DNA from: Pseudonocardia sp. T1-2H
GTDB taxonomy: Bacteria > Actinomycetota > Actinomycetes > Mycobacteriales > Pseudonocardiaceae
Length of the DNA stretch: 64,000 bases
NCBI RefSeq assembly: GCF_038039215.1
Contig: NZ_JBBPCL010000001.1
Span: 4,836,001-4,900,000 of the forward strand
Direction: 5' to 3'
The notes beneath the pieces are model-generated. The model made no database searches, was not told the origin of the DNA, and worked only from the letters and a program-made list of their open reading frames with translations. Positions 44,994-52,877 of the stretch are shown here, piece after piece. The stretch's first letter is position 1. Each line of letters opens with the position of its first letter. Position numbers and translations under genes: made by a program.

Positions 44994-46085
44994 ATGCCCG
45001 TCGAGTTCCTCGGTATCGGCGCCACCAACGACGGTACGGAGACCCACCCGCGGTCCGGGCCGGCGTTCGACCCCGCCTACACCCTCGAGCTGGCCCGGGC
45101 GCACGAGGAGACCGGCTGGGACCGCGTCCTCACCGCGTACTCGTCCGGCAGCGCGGACCCGGCGCAGGCCGCCGCGTACATCGCGGACCACACCGACCGG
45201 CTGCAGCTGCTGCTCGCGCACCGGCCGAACGTCTCCTACCCGACGTTCACCGCGAAGACCGTCGCGACGCTGGACCAGATGAGCGGCGGGCGGCTGACCC
45301 TGCACGTCATCACCGGCGGGAACGACCACGAGCAGCGACGCGAGGGCGACGTCCTGCCCAAGGAGCAGCGCTACGCCCGCACCCGCGAGGCCATCCAGAT
45401 CATGAAGCGTGCGTGGACGGAGTCCGAGCCCTTCGCCTTCCACGGGGAGCACTACTCCTTCGACGACTTCGTGCTCGACGTCGAGCCCGCCCAGAAGCCG
45501 CGTCCGAGGATCTCCTTCGGCGGGTCGTCGGAGGCGGCGTACCGGGTCGGCGCGGAGGAGGCGGACATCTACGCCCTGTGGGGCGAGCCGCTGGCCGGGA
45601 CCGCCGAGCAGATCGCGACGATCACGCAGCTCGCGAAGGAGGCGGGGCGCTCGGCGCCGACGTTCCAGGTCGCGTTCCGCCCGATCCTCGGCCGCACCGA
45701 GGAGGAGGCCTGGGACAAGGCGTACGCGACCGTCGCGAAGATCCAGGAGCGCACCGCCGGCGGGCAGCAGCTCACCCGCCGGCACCGGTTGACGGACCCG
45801 GAGAACGCGGGGTCGCAGCGGCTCCTCGCGGTCGCCGAGCAGGGCGAGCGGCACGACCGCGCGCTCTGGACGGTGACGGCCGCGGCCACCGGTGGCGCGG
45901 GGAACTCCACGGCGCTGGTCGGCACGCCGGAGACGGTCGCCGCCGCGCTGATGGACTACTACGACCTGGGCGTACGGATCCTGTCCGCCCGCGGCTACGA
46001 CCTCGTCGCGGACGCCCGGGAGTTCGGCCGGGAGGTCATCCCGCTGGTCCGCGCGGAGGTCGCGCGCCGCGACGCGGCCGCCTGA
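44994..46085 (+). CDS. LLM-class flavin monooxygenase, alkanesulfonate monooxygenase (SsuD)-like
   Basis: 363 residues from ATG 44994, with AAGGAG 7 nt upstream. Bacterial-luciferase TIM barrel with SsuD-like segments: WDRVLTAYSSGSADPAQAAAYIADHT, RPNVSYPTFTAKTVATLDQMSGGRL, HVITGGNDHEQRREGD and FGGSSEAAYRVGAEEADIYALWGEP. SsuD enzymes release sulfite from alkanesulfonates using reduced flavin and oxygen. With the sulfonate transporter and sulfite-assimilation operon this completes a use pathway. The exact substrate remains open. Confidence 0.88.
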   Translation: MPVEFLGIGATNDGTETHPRSGPAFDPAYTLELARAHEETGWDRVLTAYSSGSADPAQAAAYIADHTDRLQLLLAHRPNVSYPTFTAKTVATLDQMSGGRLTLHVITGGNDHEQRREGDVLPKEQRYARTREAIQIMKRAWTESEPFAFHGEHYSFDDFVLDVEPAQKPRPRISFGGSSEAAYRVGAEEADIYALWGEPLAGTAEQIATITQLAKEAGRSAPTFQVAFRPILGRTEEEAWDKAYATVAKIQERTAGGQQLTRRHRLTDPENAGSQRLLAVAEQGERHDRALWTVTAAATGGAGNSTALVGTPETVAAALMDYYDLGVRILSARGYDLVADAREFGREVIPLVRAEVARRDAAA

Positions 46086-46091
46086 GGGGTC

Positions 46092-46131
46092 GTGCGCGGA
46101 GATCGTCGCCAGGGCAACGATTTCCGCGCAC
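46092..46131. terminator. GTGCGCGG palindrome (family A), copy 4; bidirectional terminator
   Basis: Arms 46092-46110 (GTGCGCGGAGATCGTCGCC) and 46113-46131 pair over 19 positions with two G-U type pairs. Between convergent genes (stops 46085 and 46146). Same 19-2-19 design as 16310-16349. Confidence 0.7.
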
Positions 46132-46145
46132 AGTCGGCGCAGCCG

Positions 46146-47006
46146 CTAGAACTCCGCGGCGGCCGGGATCACCTCGCGGCCCAGGACCCGCAGCGGCTCG
46201 ATGTCCGCCACGTTCGGGACCATGCCCTGGATGTGCTGGACGCCGAGCGCCGCGTAGCCCCGGAGCTGCTCGACCAGCGCGGGCGGGTCGCTCGGGTCCA
46301 GCGGGCCCATGACCGTCTTCTCGATGTCGTCGTAGTTCCGGCCGACGTCGTCGCAGTGGCGGCGCAGGACGTCGAGCTTGTGCTCGAGCTCGGGGCCGGC
46401 GAAGAGGTTGCAGGCCTGCGCGTACTGCGCCACCAGCCGCAGCGTATTCTTCTCCCCGCCGCCGCCGATGAGGATCGGCGGGTGCGGCTTGGTCAGCGCC
46501 TGCGGGTGGTTCATGGTGCGGCCCAGCCGGTAGTACTTGCCCTCGTACGGGCCGTCGTCGTCGCTCCACATCTGCAGGCAGATCTGCAGTGTCTCCTCGA
46601 GCCGCGCGAAGCGCTCCGCGGTCGGCGGGAAGAACAGGCCCAGGCCTTCGGCCTCCTCCTGGTTCCAGGCCGCGCCGATGCCGAGCCAGGCGCGTCCCTT
46701 GGACAGCACGTCCAGGGTCGTGACGATCTTCGCGAGCAGCCCCGGTTCCCGGTACGTCACGCCGGTGACCCAGGTCAGGAGCTCGACCTTCGACGTGCGC
46801 GCCGCCAGGTAGCCGAGCGTCGTGTACGCCTCGAGCATGTCGTTCTCGATCGGCCCCACCGGGCGGATCTGCCAGACGTGGTCCATCACGCTGACCCGCG
46901 CGAACCCGGCCTCCTCGGCGGCGACCGCGATCCGGGTGAGATCGTCCGCCAGTGCCGTGGGCCCGTTCGGGTAGGTGAAGTCAGCGATGTGCAGTCCGAG
47001 CTTCAC
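46146..47006 (-). CDS. F420-dependent LLM-class oxidoreductase
   Basis: 286 residues, luciferase-like TIM barrel: MKLGLHIADFTYPNGP start, RVSVMDHVWQIRPVGP, GIGAAWNQEEAEGLG, and PHPPILIGGGGEKNTLRLVAQYA, which are typical of mycobacterial F420-dependent enzymes. It would reduce or oxidise an unknown substrate with coenzyme F420. It stands alone between a repeat-type terminator and the thioesterase gene on the same strand. Confidence 0.88.
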   Translation of the reverse strand: MKLGLHIADFTYPNGPTALADDLTRIAVAAEEAGFARVSVMDHVWQIRPVGPIENDMLEAYTTLGYLAARTSKVELLTWVTGVTYREPGLLAKIVTTLDVLSKGRAWLGIGAAWNQEEAEGLGLFFPPTAERFARLEETLQICLQMWSDDDGPYEGKYYRLGRTMNHPQALTKPHPPILIGGGGEKNTLRLVAQYAQACNLFAGPELEHKLDVLRRHCDDVGRNYDDIEKTVMGPLDPSDPPALVEQLRGYAALGVQHIQGMVPNVADIEPLRVLGREVIPAAAEF

Positions 47007-47121
47007 GGCTTCTCCGTCTTCATCGGGTTCTGTTGCAGGATGAACGCGTTCCCGACCGACGCTAGCCCTGTCCCCGCGGCTCTGCCCGGGCCCGCCGTGA
47101 CCAGGATCCGCCCCGGGCTGG

Positions 47122-47517
47122 TCAGCGCAGGACGGCCTGGGTCTGGGTCACCCGGCTCGCCAGCCGGCCCTTCGCGTCCAGCACGTCGACGACCACGACG
47201 ATCGCCGTGCGGCCGCCGTGCAGGACGGTGGCGACGGCCTCGGCATACCCCTCGGTCACCGCGCGCAGGAAGTGCGTCGACGACGACGTGGTCGCGGTCC
47301 GCGTCGCCCCTTCCGGGAGGTTGAGGAACGCGCACCAGCCGCCCGCGGCGTCGGCCAGGCCCATCAGCGCGCCCCCGTGCAGCAGGCCACCCGACGTGCA
47401 GCGCTGCGGCGTCCAGTCCAGGCGCAGCCGCACCTCCTCGGCGGTGGCGGTCAGGGCGGTCGCACCGAGGACGGCGGTGAACGGCATGGCGGCATGCATC
47501 TCCGCAGTGAGGGTCAT
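47122..47517 (-). CDS. PaaI-family hotdog thioesterase
   Basis: 131 residues from ATG 47517 (MTLTAEMHAAMPF). Hotdog fold with the PaaI core GGLLHGGALMGLADAAGGWCA and strand-rich C-terminus TAIVVVVDVLDAKGRLASRVTQTQ. It hydrolyses acyl-CoA thioesters, probably aromatic or medium-chain; substrate unknown. Divergent from the MmyB-type regulator, so the 87-nt gap may hold shared control. Confidence 0.85.
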   Translation of the reverse strand: MTLTAEMHAAMPFTAVLGATALTATAEEVRLRLDWTPQRCTSGGLLHGGALMGLADAAGGWCAFLNLPEGATRTATTSSSTHFLRAVTEGYAEAVATVLHGGRTAIVVVVDVLDAKGRLASRVTQTQAVLR

Positions 47518-47604
47518 GAGAGGACGATCTCGCGGCGGCCCGTCCACGCGCCATTACCTCCGACGTCATCGAACCGCGTCGCGCGCCCGGCTAGCGTCGG
47601 CGTC

Positions 47605-48432
47605 ATGACAGCCGTGCTGGCCCGGAACAGTGGGATGACGGAGACCGCCTTCGGGGGGCTGCTCCGCGAGTGGCGCCGGCGCCGCCGGCTCACCCAGCTG
47701 GACCTGGGCAACAAGGCGGAGGTCTCCGCGCGGCACCTGTCGTTCCTGGAGACCGGGCGCTCGCGGCCGAGCCGGGACATGGTGCTGCACCTCTCCGAGC
47801 AGCTCGACCTCCCGTTGCGGACCCGCAACGAGCTGCTCGTCGCCGCCGGGTTCGCGCCCGGCTACACCCAGCACCCGCTGGAGGCGGCGGAGATGGGCGA
47901 GGTCCACCGCTCACTCAACCGCCTGCTCGCCGCGCACGACCCGTTCCCCGCGGTCCTGGTCGACGGCCAGTGGGACATGATCGACGGCAACGCGGCGGCC
48001 GCGCTGTTCGTCGAGCTGGCGGACCCGTCGCTGCTCGCACCCCCGGTCAACGTGCTGCGGGTCAGCCTGCACCCGCGCGGCCTCGCCCGATACGTCGCCG
48101 ACCTCGACGAGTACGCCGCGCACCTGGTCTCGCGGCTGCGCCGGCAGGTCGACCGCTCCGCCGACCCGGCCCTCGGCGCCCTGCTCGACGAGCTGGTCGG
48201 CTACTGCCGCGAGCTGGGCCTCGACCCGTCCGCGCACCCCCGCAACCGGGTCGTCCTGCCGCTGCGGTTGCGCCATCCGGACGGCGAGCTCACCTTCTTC
48301 TCGACGATCTCAGTGCTCGGCGCGCCGCTGGACGTCACCCTCGACGAGGTGGCGGTGGAGTCCTTCTACCCCGCGGACGTGACGACCGCGGACTACCTCC
48401 ACCACCGCTTCTCCGCCCGCGCCCGAAACTGA
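47605..48432 (+). CDS. MmyB-type helix-turn-helix regulator
   Basis: 275 residues from ATG 47605 (or ATG 47635). N-terminal XRE helix-turn-helix (about 15-75, [26 protein letters not shown]) and a C-terminal MmyB-like ligand-binding domain (PAS-like) with [25 protein letters not shown]. The family binds fatty acids in some members. It lies next to the VOC gene on the same strand and divergent from the thioesterase, its likely targets. Confidence 0.87.
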   Translation: MTAVLARNSGMTETAFGGLLREWRRRRRLTQLDLGNKAEVSARHLSFLETGRSRPSRDMVLHLSEQLDLPLRTRNELLVAAGFAPGYTQHPLEAAEMGEVHRSLNRLLAAHDPFPAVLVDGQWDMIDGNAAAALFVELADPSLLAPPVNVLRVSLHPRGLARYVADLDEYAAHLVSRLRRQVDRSADPALGALLDELVGYCRELGLDPSAHPRNRVVLPLRLRHPDGELTFFSTISVLGAPLDVTLDEVAVESFYPADVTTADYLHHRFSARARN

Positions 48433-48461
48433 GCACCGACCGACGCCGAGGAGCACCCCGG

Positions 48462-48893
48462 ATGACCGACCGCCCGCCCTTCCACCTCGCCATCCCGGTC
48501 GCGGACATCGAGGAGGCCCGCCACTTCTACGGCGAGGTCCTCGGCTTCCCCCGCGGCCGCTCGTCCGAGGTCTGGACGGACTGGGACGTCCACGGCCACC
48601 AGGTGGTGACCCACCAGGTCCCGGGACACAGCCCGGCCACCGCGACAGCCGGGCACAGCTCGGTCGACGGGCACGACGTGCCGGTCCCGCACTTCGGGGT
48701 CGTCCTCGGCGTCGAGGAGTTCACCGCCCTCGCCGAGCGGCTGCGGGCCACCGGGACCCGGTTCGTCATCGAGCCCTCCGTCCGCTTCGAGGGCGAGCCG
48801 GGCGAGCAGCGGACGATGTTCTTCCTCGATCCCTCCGGCAACGCCCTGGAGTTCAAGGCGTTCGCGGATCTCCACCAGCTCTTCGCGGGCTGA
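48462..48893 (+). CDS. VOC superfamily protein (glyoxalase/dioxygenase fold)
   Basis: 143 residues. Two betaalphabetabetabeta modules: [23 protein letters not shown] start, [14 protein letters not shown], and the C-terminal [15 protein letters not shown]. Metal ligands are plausible at His8, His64-region and Glu near the end. VOC proteins include glyoxalases, resistance proteins and dioxygenases; no specific role can be assigned. Co-directional with the MmyB regulator, 29 nt downstream. Confidence 0.85.
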   Translation: MTDRPPFHLAIPVADIEEARHFYGEVLGFPRGRSSEVWTDWDVHGHQVVTHQVPGHSPATATAGHSSVDGHDVPVPHFGVVLGVEEFTALAERLRATGTRFVIEPSVRFEGEPGEQRTMFFLDPSGNALEFKAFADLHQLFAG

Positions 48894-48897
48894 GCGC

Positions 48898-49180
48898 TCA
48901 CCCCACCAGTTCCGCCGGGAGCCCCAGCACCCCGAACAGCGACGGGCCGAACGTCGTGATCTCCGCGATCGCGTCGCCCTCGACCCGCAGCACGTCGAGC
49001 TTGAACCCGCGGAACACCGTGTCCCCGGGGCGGCGCAGGTAGCTGGCCGCCGCGGGCATCCGGTTGACGCCGGTGGGCAGCAGCCGCCAGTCCCTCCTCG
49101 TAGGAGGCGAGCATGCGGTAGCAGTGCACGTGCAGCTCGCGGCGGTGCCGGTCCAGCCCCGCGTCCAGCACCGTGTTCAT
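48898..49180 (-). pseudogene. ECF sigma factor (SnoaL-tailed) with the middle deleted
   Basis: From ATG 49180 the first 27 residues (LDRHRRELHVHCYRMLASYEE) match the start of region 2 of ECF sigma factors of the SigJ/ECF41-like SnoaL type. After a junction near 49097-49110 the reading shifts to DWRLLPTGVNRMPAAASYL and PGDTVFRGFKLDVLRVEG, the C-terminal SnoaL-like tail, and stops at TGA 48898. About 200 central residues (regions 2.2 to 4) are missing. A true internal deletion, unlike the single-base breaks elsewhere. It follows a VOC gene, a usual partner of such sigma factors. Confidence 0.8.
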
Positions 49181-49206
49181 CGCACCGGGGCTCGTCGCGC
49201 CGGGGC

Positions 49207-49626
49207 TCATCGGGCCGGGGTGACGACCTGCTGCAGCGCCCACGAGTTGCCGTCCGGGTCGGCGAAGAACACGAACGACCCGTAGTCCGCCCCCTCGGGG
49301 TGCGGCCCCGGGGTCAGCACGCCGCCCTCGGCGAAGTGCACCGGCCCGCTGTTCTCCACACCCGCGGCCTCCAGCTCCGCGTGCGCGGCGACGATGTCCG
49401 TGACGACCAGGTGCGTGCCCTTCACGCTGCCCGGCTCCCCGTCGTCCATGCCCTTGCCGAAGACGATCGAGCAGGCCGAGCCCGGCGGCGTCACCTGGAT
49501 CACCCGGAACGACTCGCCGGCCTGGTGATCGGTGTCGAGGCGGAACCCGAGCTTGTCGACGTAGAACTCCCGCGCCTTCTCGACGTCGCTGACCGGGACG
49601 ACGACGACTTCCAGCCTGCACTCCAT
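49207..49626 (-). CDS. VOC superfamily protein next to the ECF remnant
   Basis: 139 residues from ATG 49626. VOC fold: VVVPVSDVEKAREFYVDKLGFRLD, RVIQVTPPGSACSIVFGKG, HLVVTDIVAAHAELEAAGV and the terminal FFADPDGNSWALQQV. This subtype is frequently co-transcribed with SnoaL-tailed ECF sigma factors, as the deleted gene downstream suggests. An inverted repeat (49701-49720) lies 75 nt upstream. Function unknown. Confidence 0.85.
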   Translation of the reverse strand: MECRLEVVVVPVSDVEKAREFYVDKLGFRLDTDHQAGESFRVIQVTPPGSACSIVFGKGMDDGEPGSVKGTHLVVTDIVAAHAELEAAGVENSGPVHFAEGGVLTPGPHPEGADYGSFVFFADPDGNSWALQQVVTPAR

Positions 49627-49700
49627 GACGGCCTCCTCCTGCCCCGCGGGGCGTGTGCTCCGTGGCGGTACGGAGGATGGAACGACCGCGTCCGGGAGAC

Positions 49701-49720
49701 CTCATCGGTGTTCCGATGAG
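49701..49720. promoter_or_regulatory. inverted repeat, candidate operator of the VOC gene
   Basis: CTCATCGG TGTT CCGATGAG, a perfect 8-bp inverted repeat with a 4-nt spacer, 75 nt upstream of the VOC start codon. It could bind a regulator; not tested. Confidence 0.4.
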
Positions 49721-49739
49721 AGTTCTCCGCGGCCGAACC

Positions 49740-49787
49740 GACGAGCGGCACCCCCGCCCCGGGGCAGGGACGAGGATGCCGCTCGTC
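49740..49787. terminator. hairpin downstream of the alpha/beta hydrolase gene
   Basis: GACGAGCGGCA (49740-49750) and TGCCGCTCGTC (49777-49787) pair perfectly over 11 bp with a 26-nt loop that itself contains CCCC/GGGG. It lies just past the stop at 49800 on the minus strand. Confidence 0.5.
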
Positions 49788-49799
49788 AACGCGGGAGGG

Positions 49800-50729
49800 C
49801 TACGCCAACGCGCGGCGGAGCGCCGCCGCGGCATGGTCCACGGTCTCCCGGGCGGTGTCCAGCACCCCGCCCATCTGGAAGAAGCCGTGGATCATGCCCG
49901 GACACGGCAGGTACTCCGCCTCGACGCCCGCCTCCCGCAGCTTTCCCGCGTACGCCGCGCCCTGGTCCCGGAGCGGGTCGTACTCCGCGGTGACGACGAG
50001 GGCGGGCGGCAGCCCGGACAGGTCCTCGGCCCGGCCCGGTGAGACCCGGACGTCCTGGCCCTCGTCCGGCGAGCTCAGGTAGCAGCCGAGGAACCACTCG
50101 ATCCACGCCCGGGACAGCAGCGGACCCGCCGCGTTCTCGTGCATCGACGGGCTGTCGTCGTGCCGGTCCGTCGCCGGGTAGACGAGCAGCTGGTAGGAGA
50201 TCCGCGGGCCGCCGCGGCTCTTCGCCTGCTGCGCGACGACGGCGGCGAGGTTCGCGCCCGCGCTGTCCCCGCCGACGGCGAGCCGCGACCCGTCGCCGCC
50301 GAAGTCCCCGATCTTCTCCGCCGCCCACACCGCGGCGGCGTACGCGTCGTCGACCGCCGCGGGGAACCGGTGCTCCGGCGCCAGCCGGTAGTCCACCGAC
50401 GCCACGAGGCAGCCGGACCGGTTCGCGAGAGCCCGGCACAGGGCGTCGTGGCTCTCGATGTCCCCGATGACCCAGCCCCCGCCGTGGTAGTAGACGAGCG
50501 TCGGCAGGGGGCCGTCCCCGGTGGGGACGTAGACCCGGATCGGGATGTCCCCGCCGGGCCCGGGCGCCGTCGTGTCCTCGGTACGCGCGACGTCCTCGGG
50601 CTCGCCGGCCAGGCCCGCCAGCTCTGCGATCATCGCCCGGTTCTGCGCGACCGTCATGCTCTCCGGGGCCGGGGCGCCCTGCGCCACCATCTGCGCGATC
50701 AGCGCCTCGACCTGCGGGTGGAGCGGCAT
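49800..50729 (-). CDS. alpha/beta hydrolase (hormone-sensitive lipase family)
   Basis: 309 residues from ATG 50729. Oxyanion motif YYHGGGWVIGD, nucleophile GGDSAGANLAA, then Asp (AEYDPLRDQG) and His (PGMIHGFFQM): a complete HSL-type esterase triad. It hydrolyses short-chain esters of a hydrophobic alcohol. Start lies one base after the stop of the upstream hydrolase. The long joined frame that runs through both genes in this assembly is an artefact of a frameshift upstream. Part of the monooxygenase/hydrolase operon. Confidence 0.92.
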   Translation of the reverse strand: MPLHPQVEALIAQMVAQGAPAPESMTVAQNRAMIAELAGLAGEPEDVARTEDTTAPGPGGDIPIRVYVPTGDGPLPTLVYYHGGGWVIGDIESHDALCRALANRSGCLVASVDYRLAPEHRFPAAVDDAYAAAVWAAEKIGDFGGDGSRLAVGGDSAGANLAAVVAQQAKSRGGPRISYQLLVYPATDRHDDSPSMHENAAGPLLSRAWIEWFLGCYLSSPDEGQDVRVSPGRAEDLSGLPPALVVTAEYDPLRDQGAAYAGKLREAGVEAEYLPCPGMIHGFFQMGGVLDTARETVDHAAAALRRALA

Positions 50730-50730
50730 C

Positions 50731-51524
50731 TCAGGCGTCCTTTCCGGTGAGGAAGCCGAGCACGGGCGGCACGACGGCCGCCGTCTGCTCGAGCGTGGGC
50801 AGGTGCCCGGCGTCCGGGATGGTGACGAGCCGGGAGTCCCGCAGCCGCGAGGTGAACTCCTCGGCGTAGACCGGGTCGACGAGCCGGTCCTGCTCCCCCA
50901 GACGAGCAGGGTCGGGGCGGACACGCGATGGATGCGCCGGTCGAGGCCCTTGTCCGGGATGGGCCAGATGAAGTGCAGGATGCTCGCCATCCGCATCGCG
51001 GCCTCGAACAGGGCCTGCGGGTCGTCCGCGGGCGGGGTCAGCATCGCGGCCAGCGGGCTGGACGGGTCCGCCAGGACGAGCTCCACGAGCCTCTCCGGCG
51101 GCACGCCGGCGATGTCCGCGATCGGATGGTCCTCGCGCCAGAACCCGACGGGAGCGATCAGCACGAGCCGCGACACCCGCCGGGGGCTGTTCGCCGCCAG
51201 CTCGGCCGCGACCATGCCGCCGAAGGAGTGCCCGACGACGCGGACGGAGTCCAGCCCGAGCGTGTCCAGCAGCTCGTCGTAGAACAGCACGAGCTCCCAG
51301 ATACCCGGGAGGTGCTCGAGGTCCTCGGACACGTTGCCGCCGGGGTGCTCGACCGCGTACACGGTGTGCTCGGCGGCGAGGGCGTCCAGGAACGGGTCCC
51401 AGAACAGCCCGCCCGCGCCGTGCAGGAAGAGCAGCGGTTCGCCGGTGCCGGCGACCAGCACCCGGGCCGCGATCGGTCCGACCTGGACGATCCGCTCGTC
51501 GACGGGGCTCTGCGTGGTCGTCAT
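50731..51524 (-). CDS. alpha/beta hydrolase, frameshifted
   Basis: Meta-cleavage-like hydrolase: PLLFLHGAGGLFWDPFLDAL, nucleophile VVGHSFGGMVAAELA, then after the break YAEEFTSRLRDSRLVTIPDAGHLP with the catalytic His. The frame breaks in the C5 run 50895-50899 (G5 on the coding strand); one more base gives W-G-E-Q-D-R-L-V-D and 264 residues ending LGFLTGKDA. ATG 51524 overlaps the stop of the flavin monooxygenase gene (ATGA). It should process a product of that oxygenase. Confidence 0.88.
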
Positions 51525-52768
51525 GCCTGGGCTCCCGTCGGCTCGGTGACGGCCCGGTTCGCCGCCCCGGAGGGCCACCATTCATGGGTCCAGCCCTCGG
51601 CGTCCCAGATGTGCCGGATCCGGGGCATGACCTCCTCGGCGAACAGCGTGATGTTCTTCTTCGTCAGCTCGTGCGGCATCGAGCCGATCTGCAGCAGCGC
51701 GTGCAGGTTGCCGACCCGCAGGGTCTTCGCGACCTCGATCAGCCGGTCCGCCACGGTGGACGGGCTGCCGGCGATGATGAAGCCCTCCTCGTTGAGGGTC
51801 TTCCAGTTCTTCTCCAGCGCCGCGGCCGCCGCGATCGCGCCCGGCTGGTTCGTCTTGATCGCGAACTCGGTGCTCTTGCGGGTGCGGTAGCCCGGCGCCT
51901 CGAAGAAGTACGGCGGGATGTGCAGGCACTTGTTGAAGAAGTACGTGACGTGCTCGAGGTACTCCTTCTCCGCCCGCTCGTCGGTCTCGGAGACGCAGAT
52001 CTGCTGGGCGAACCCGGCGCGGAACGGGTTCTTCTCCACGCCGAGCTCGTCCATCTTCGCCCAGAAGCCGTCCATCAGCTTCTTGCCGAACTTCGCGCCG
52101 AAGAAGGAGAGGTAGCTGTAGGTGTAGTTCTTGGTCGCGGCCAGCTCCCAGGTCTCGACGGAGCCGCCGCCGGCCAGCCAGACGGGCGGGTGCGGCTTCT
52201 GCAGGGGCTGCGGCCAGGGGTTGACGTAGCGGAGCTGGTTGTAGCGGCCGTTGAAGGTGAACGGGCCGGGCCTCGTCCAGGCCTGGGTGATCAGCTCCTC
52301 GGCCTCGCGGAACCGCGGCCTGGTCTGGGTGGGCGGCACGCCGTAGCAGAAGTTGACGTCCATCGACGTCCCGACGGGAAAGCCCGCGGCGAGCCTGCCG
52401 TTGGACAGGACGTCGAGCATCGCGAACTCCTCCGCGACGCGCGTCGCGGGCGCGTACAGGGCGAGCGTGTTGCCCAGCACCATGATCGCCGAGTTGTTGG
52501 GGGTGCGCCGGGCGAGCGAAGCGGCCATCAGGTTCGGCGAGGCCATGAAGCCGTAACCGTTCTGGTGGTGCTCGTTGACCCCGACGCCGTCGAAGCCGAG
52601 GCGGTCCGCGAGCTCCAGCTCGTCGAGGTTCCACTGGTAGTACTGCGCGACCTTCCTGGGGTCGCAGAGCTCCGTGTTCGGCGGGGTGATCCAGATGCTC
52701 TCGTACCGCTTCTCGAAGTCGGCCGGGAGATCGCGGTAGGGCATCAGGTGGAAGAAGATGGACTTCAT
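51521..52768 (-). CDS. LLM-class flavin-dependent monooxygenase
   Basis: 415 residues from ATG 52768 (MKSIFFHLMPYRDLP). Luciferase-like barrel with ELADRLGFDGVGVNEHHQNGYGFM, GRLAAGFPVGTSMDVNFCYG and PHPPVWLAGGGSVETWELAATKNYTYSYL. Longer than SsuD and closer to monooxygenases for alicyclic or terpenoid substrates; which one is unknown. First gene of an operon with two hydrolases, so oxidation is followed by hydrolysis. A perfect palindrome lies 26 nt upstream of the start and an AraC regulator gene is upstream on the same strand. Confidence 0.88.
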   Translation of the reverse strand: MKSIFFHLMPYRDLPADFEKRYESIWITPPNTELCDPRKVAQYYQWNLDELELADRLGFDGVGVNEHHQNGYGFMASPNLMAASLARRTPNNSAIMVLGNTLALYAPATRVAEEFAMLDVLSNGRLAAGFPVGTSMDVNFCYGVPPTQTRPRFREAEELITQAWTRPGPFTFNGRYNQLRYVNPWPQPLQKPHPPVWLAGGGSVETWELAATKNYTYSYLSFFGAKFGKKLMDGFWAKMDELGVEKNPFRAGFAQQICVSETDERAEKEYLEHVTYFFNKCLHIPPYFFEAPGYRTRKSTEFAIKTNQPGAIAAAAALEKNWKTLNEEGFIIAGSPSTVADRLIEVAKTLRVGNLHALLQIGSMPHELTKKNITLFAEEVMPRIRHIWDAEGWTHEWWPSGAANRAVTEPTGAQA

Positions 52769-52793
52769 CGTCTCGGTTCTCCGCATCGTCGAG

Positions 52794-52807
52794 GTGACCC
52801 GGGTCAC
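52794..52807. promoter_or_regulatory. perfect palindrome GTGACCCGGGTCAC, candidate operator
   Basis: A 14-bp perfect palindrome 26 nt upstream of the flavin monooxygenase ATG, in the gap after the AraC gene. It is well placed for repressor or activator binding at the catabolic operon promoter. Confidence 0.5.
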
Positions 52808-52877
52808 TGATGATCCTGCGGAGCCGGGAGGGCGCGGGCATGCACCTCCCTGCCGCGTCCGGGCCGATCCCTGCCAG

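Noticed and set aside
44950..45282. Cys-containing upstream frame (MCEVARPPRDEG) as leader of the SsuD-like gene
   Set aside because: It lacks the RRHVDLC core and runs on far into the oxidoreductase gene out of frame, so it is not a leader peptide.
49800..51581. Single 593-codon tandem hydrolase
   Set aside because: Created by the missing base at 50895-50899. Each half has its own start, triad and stop once repaired.
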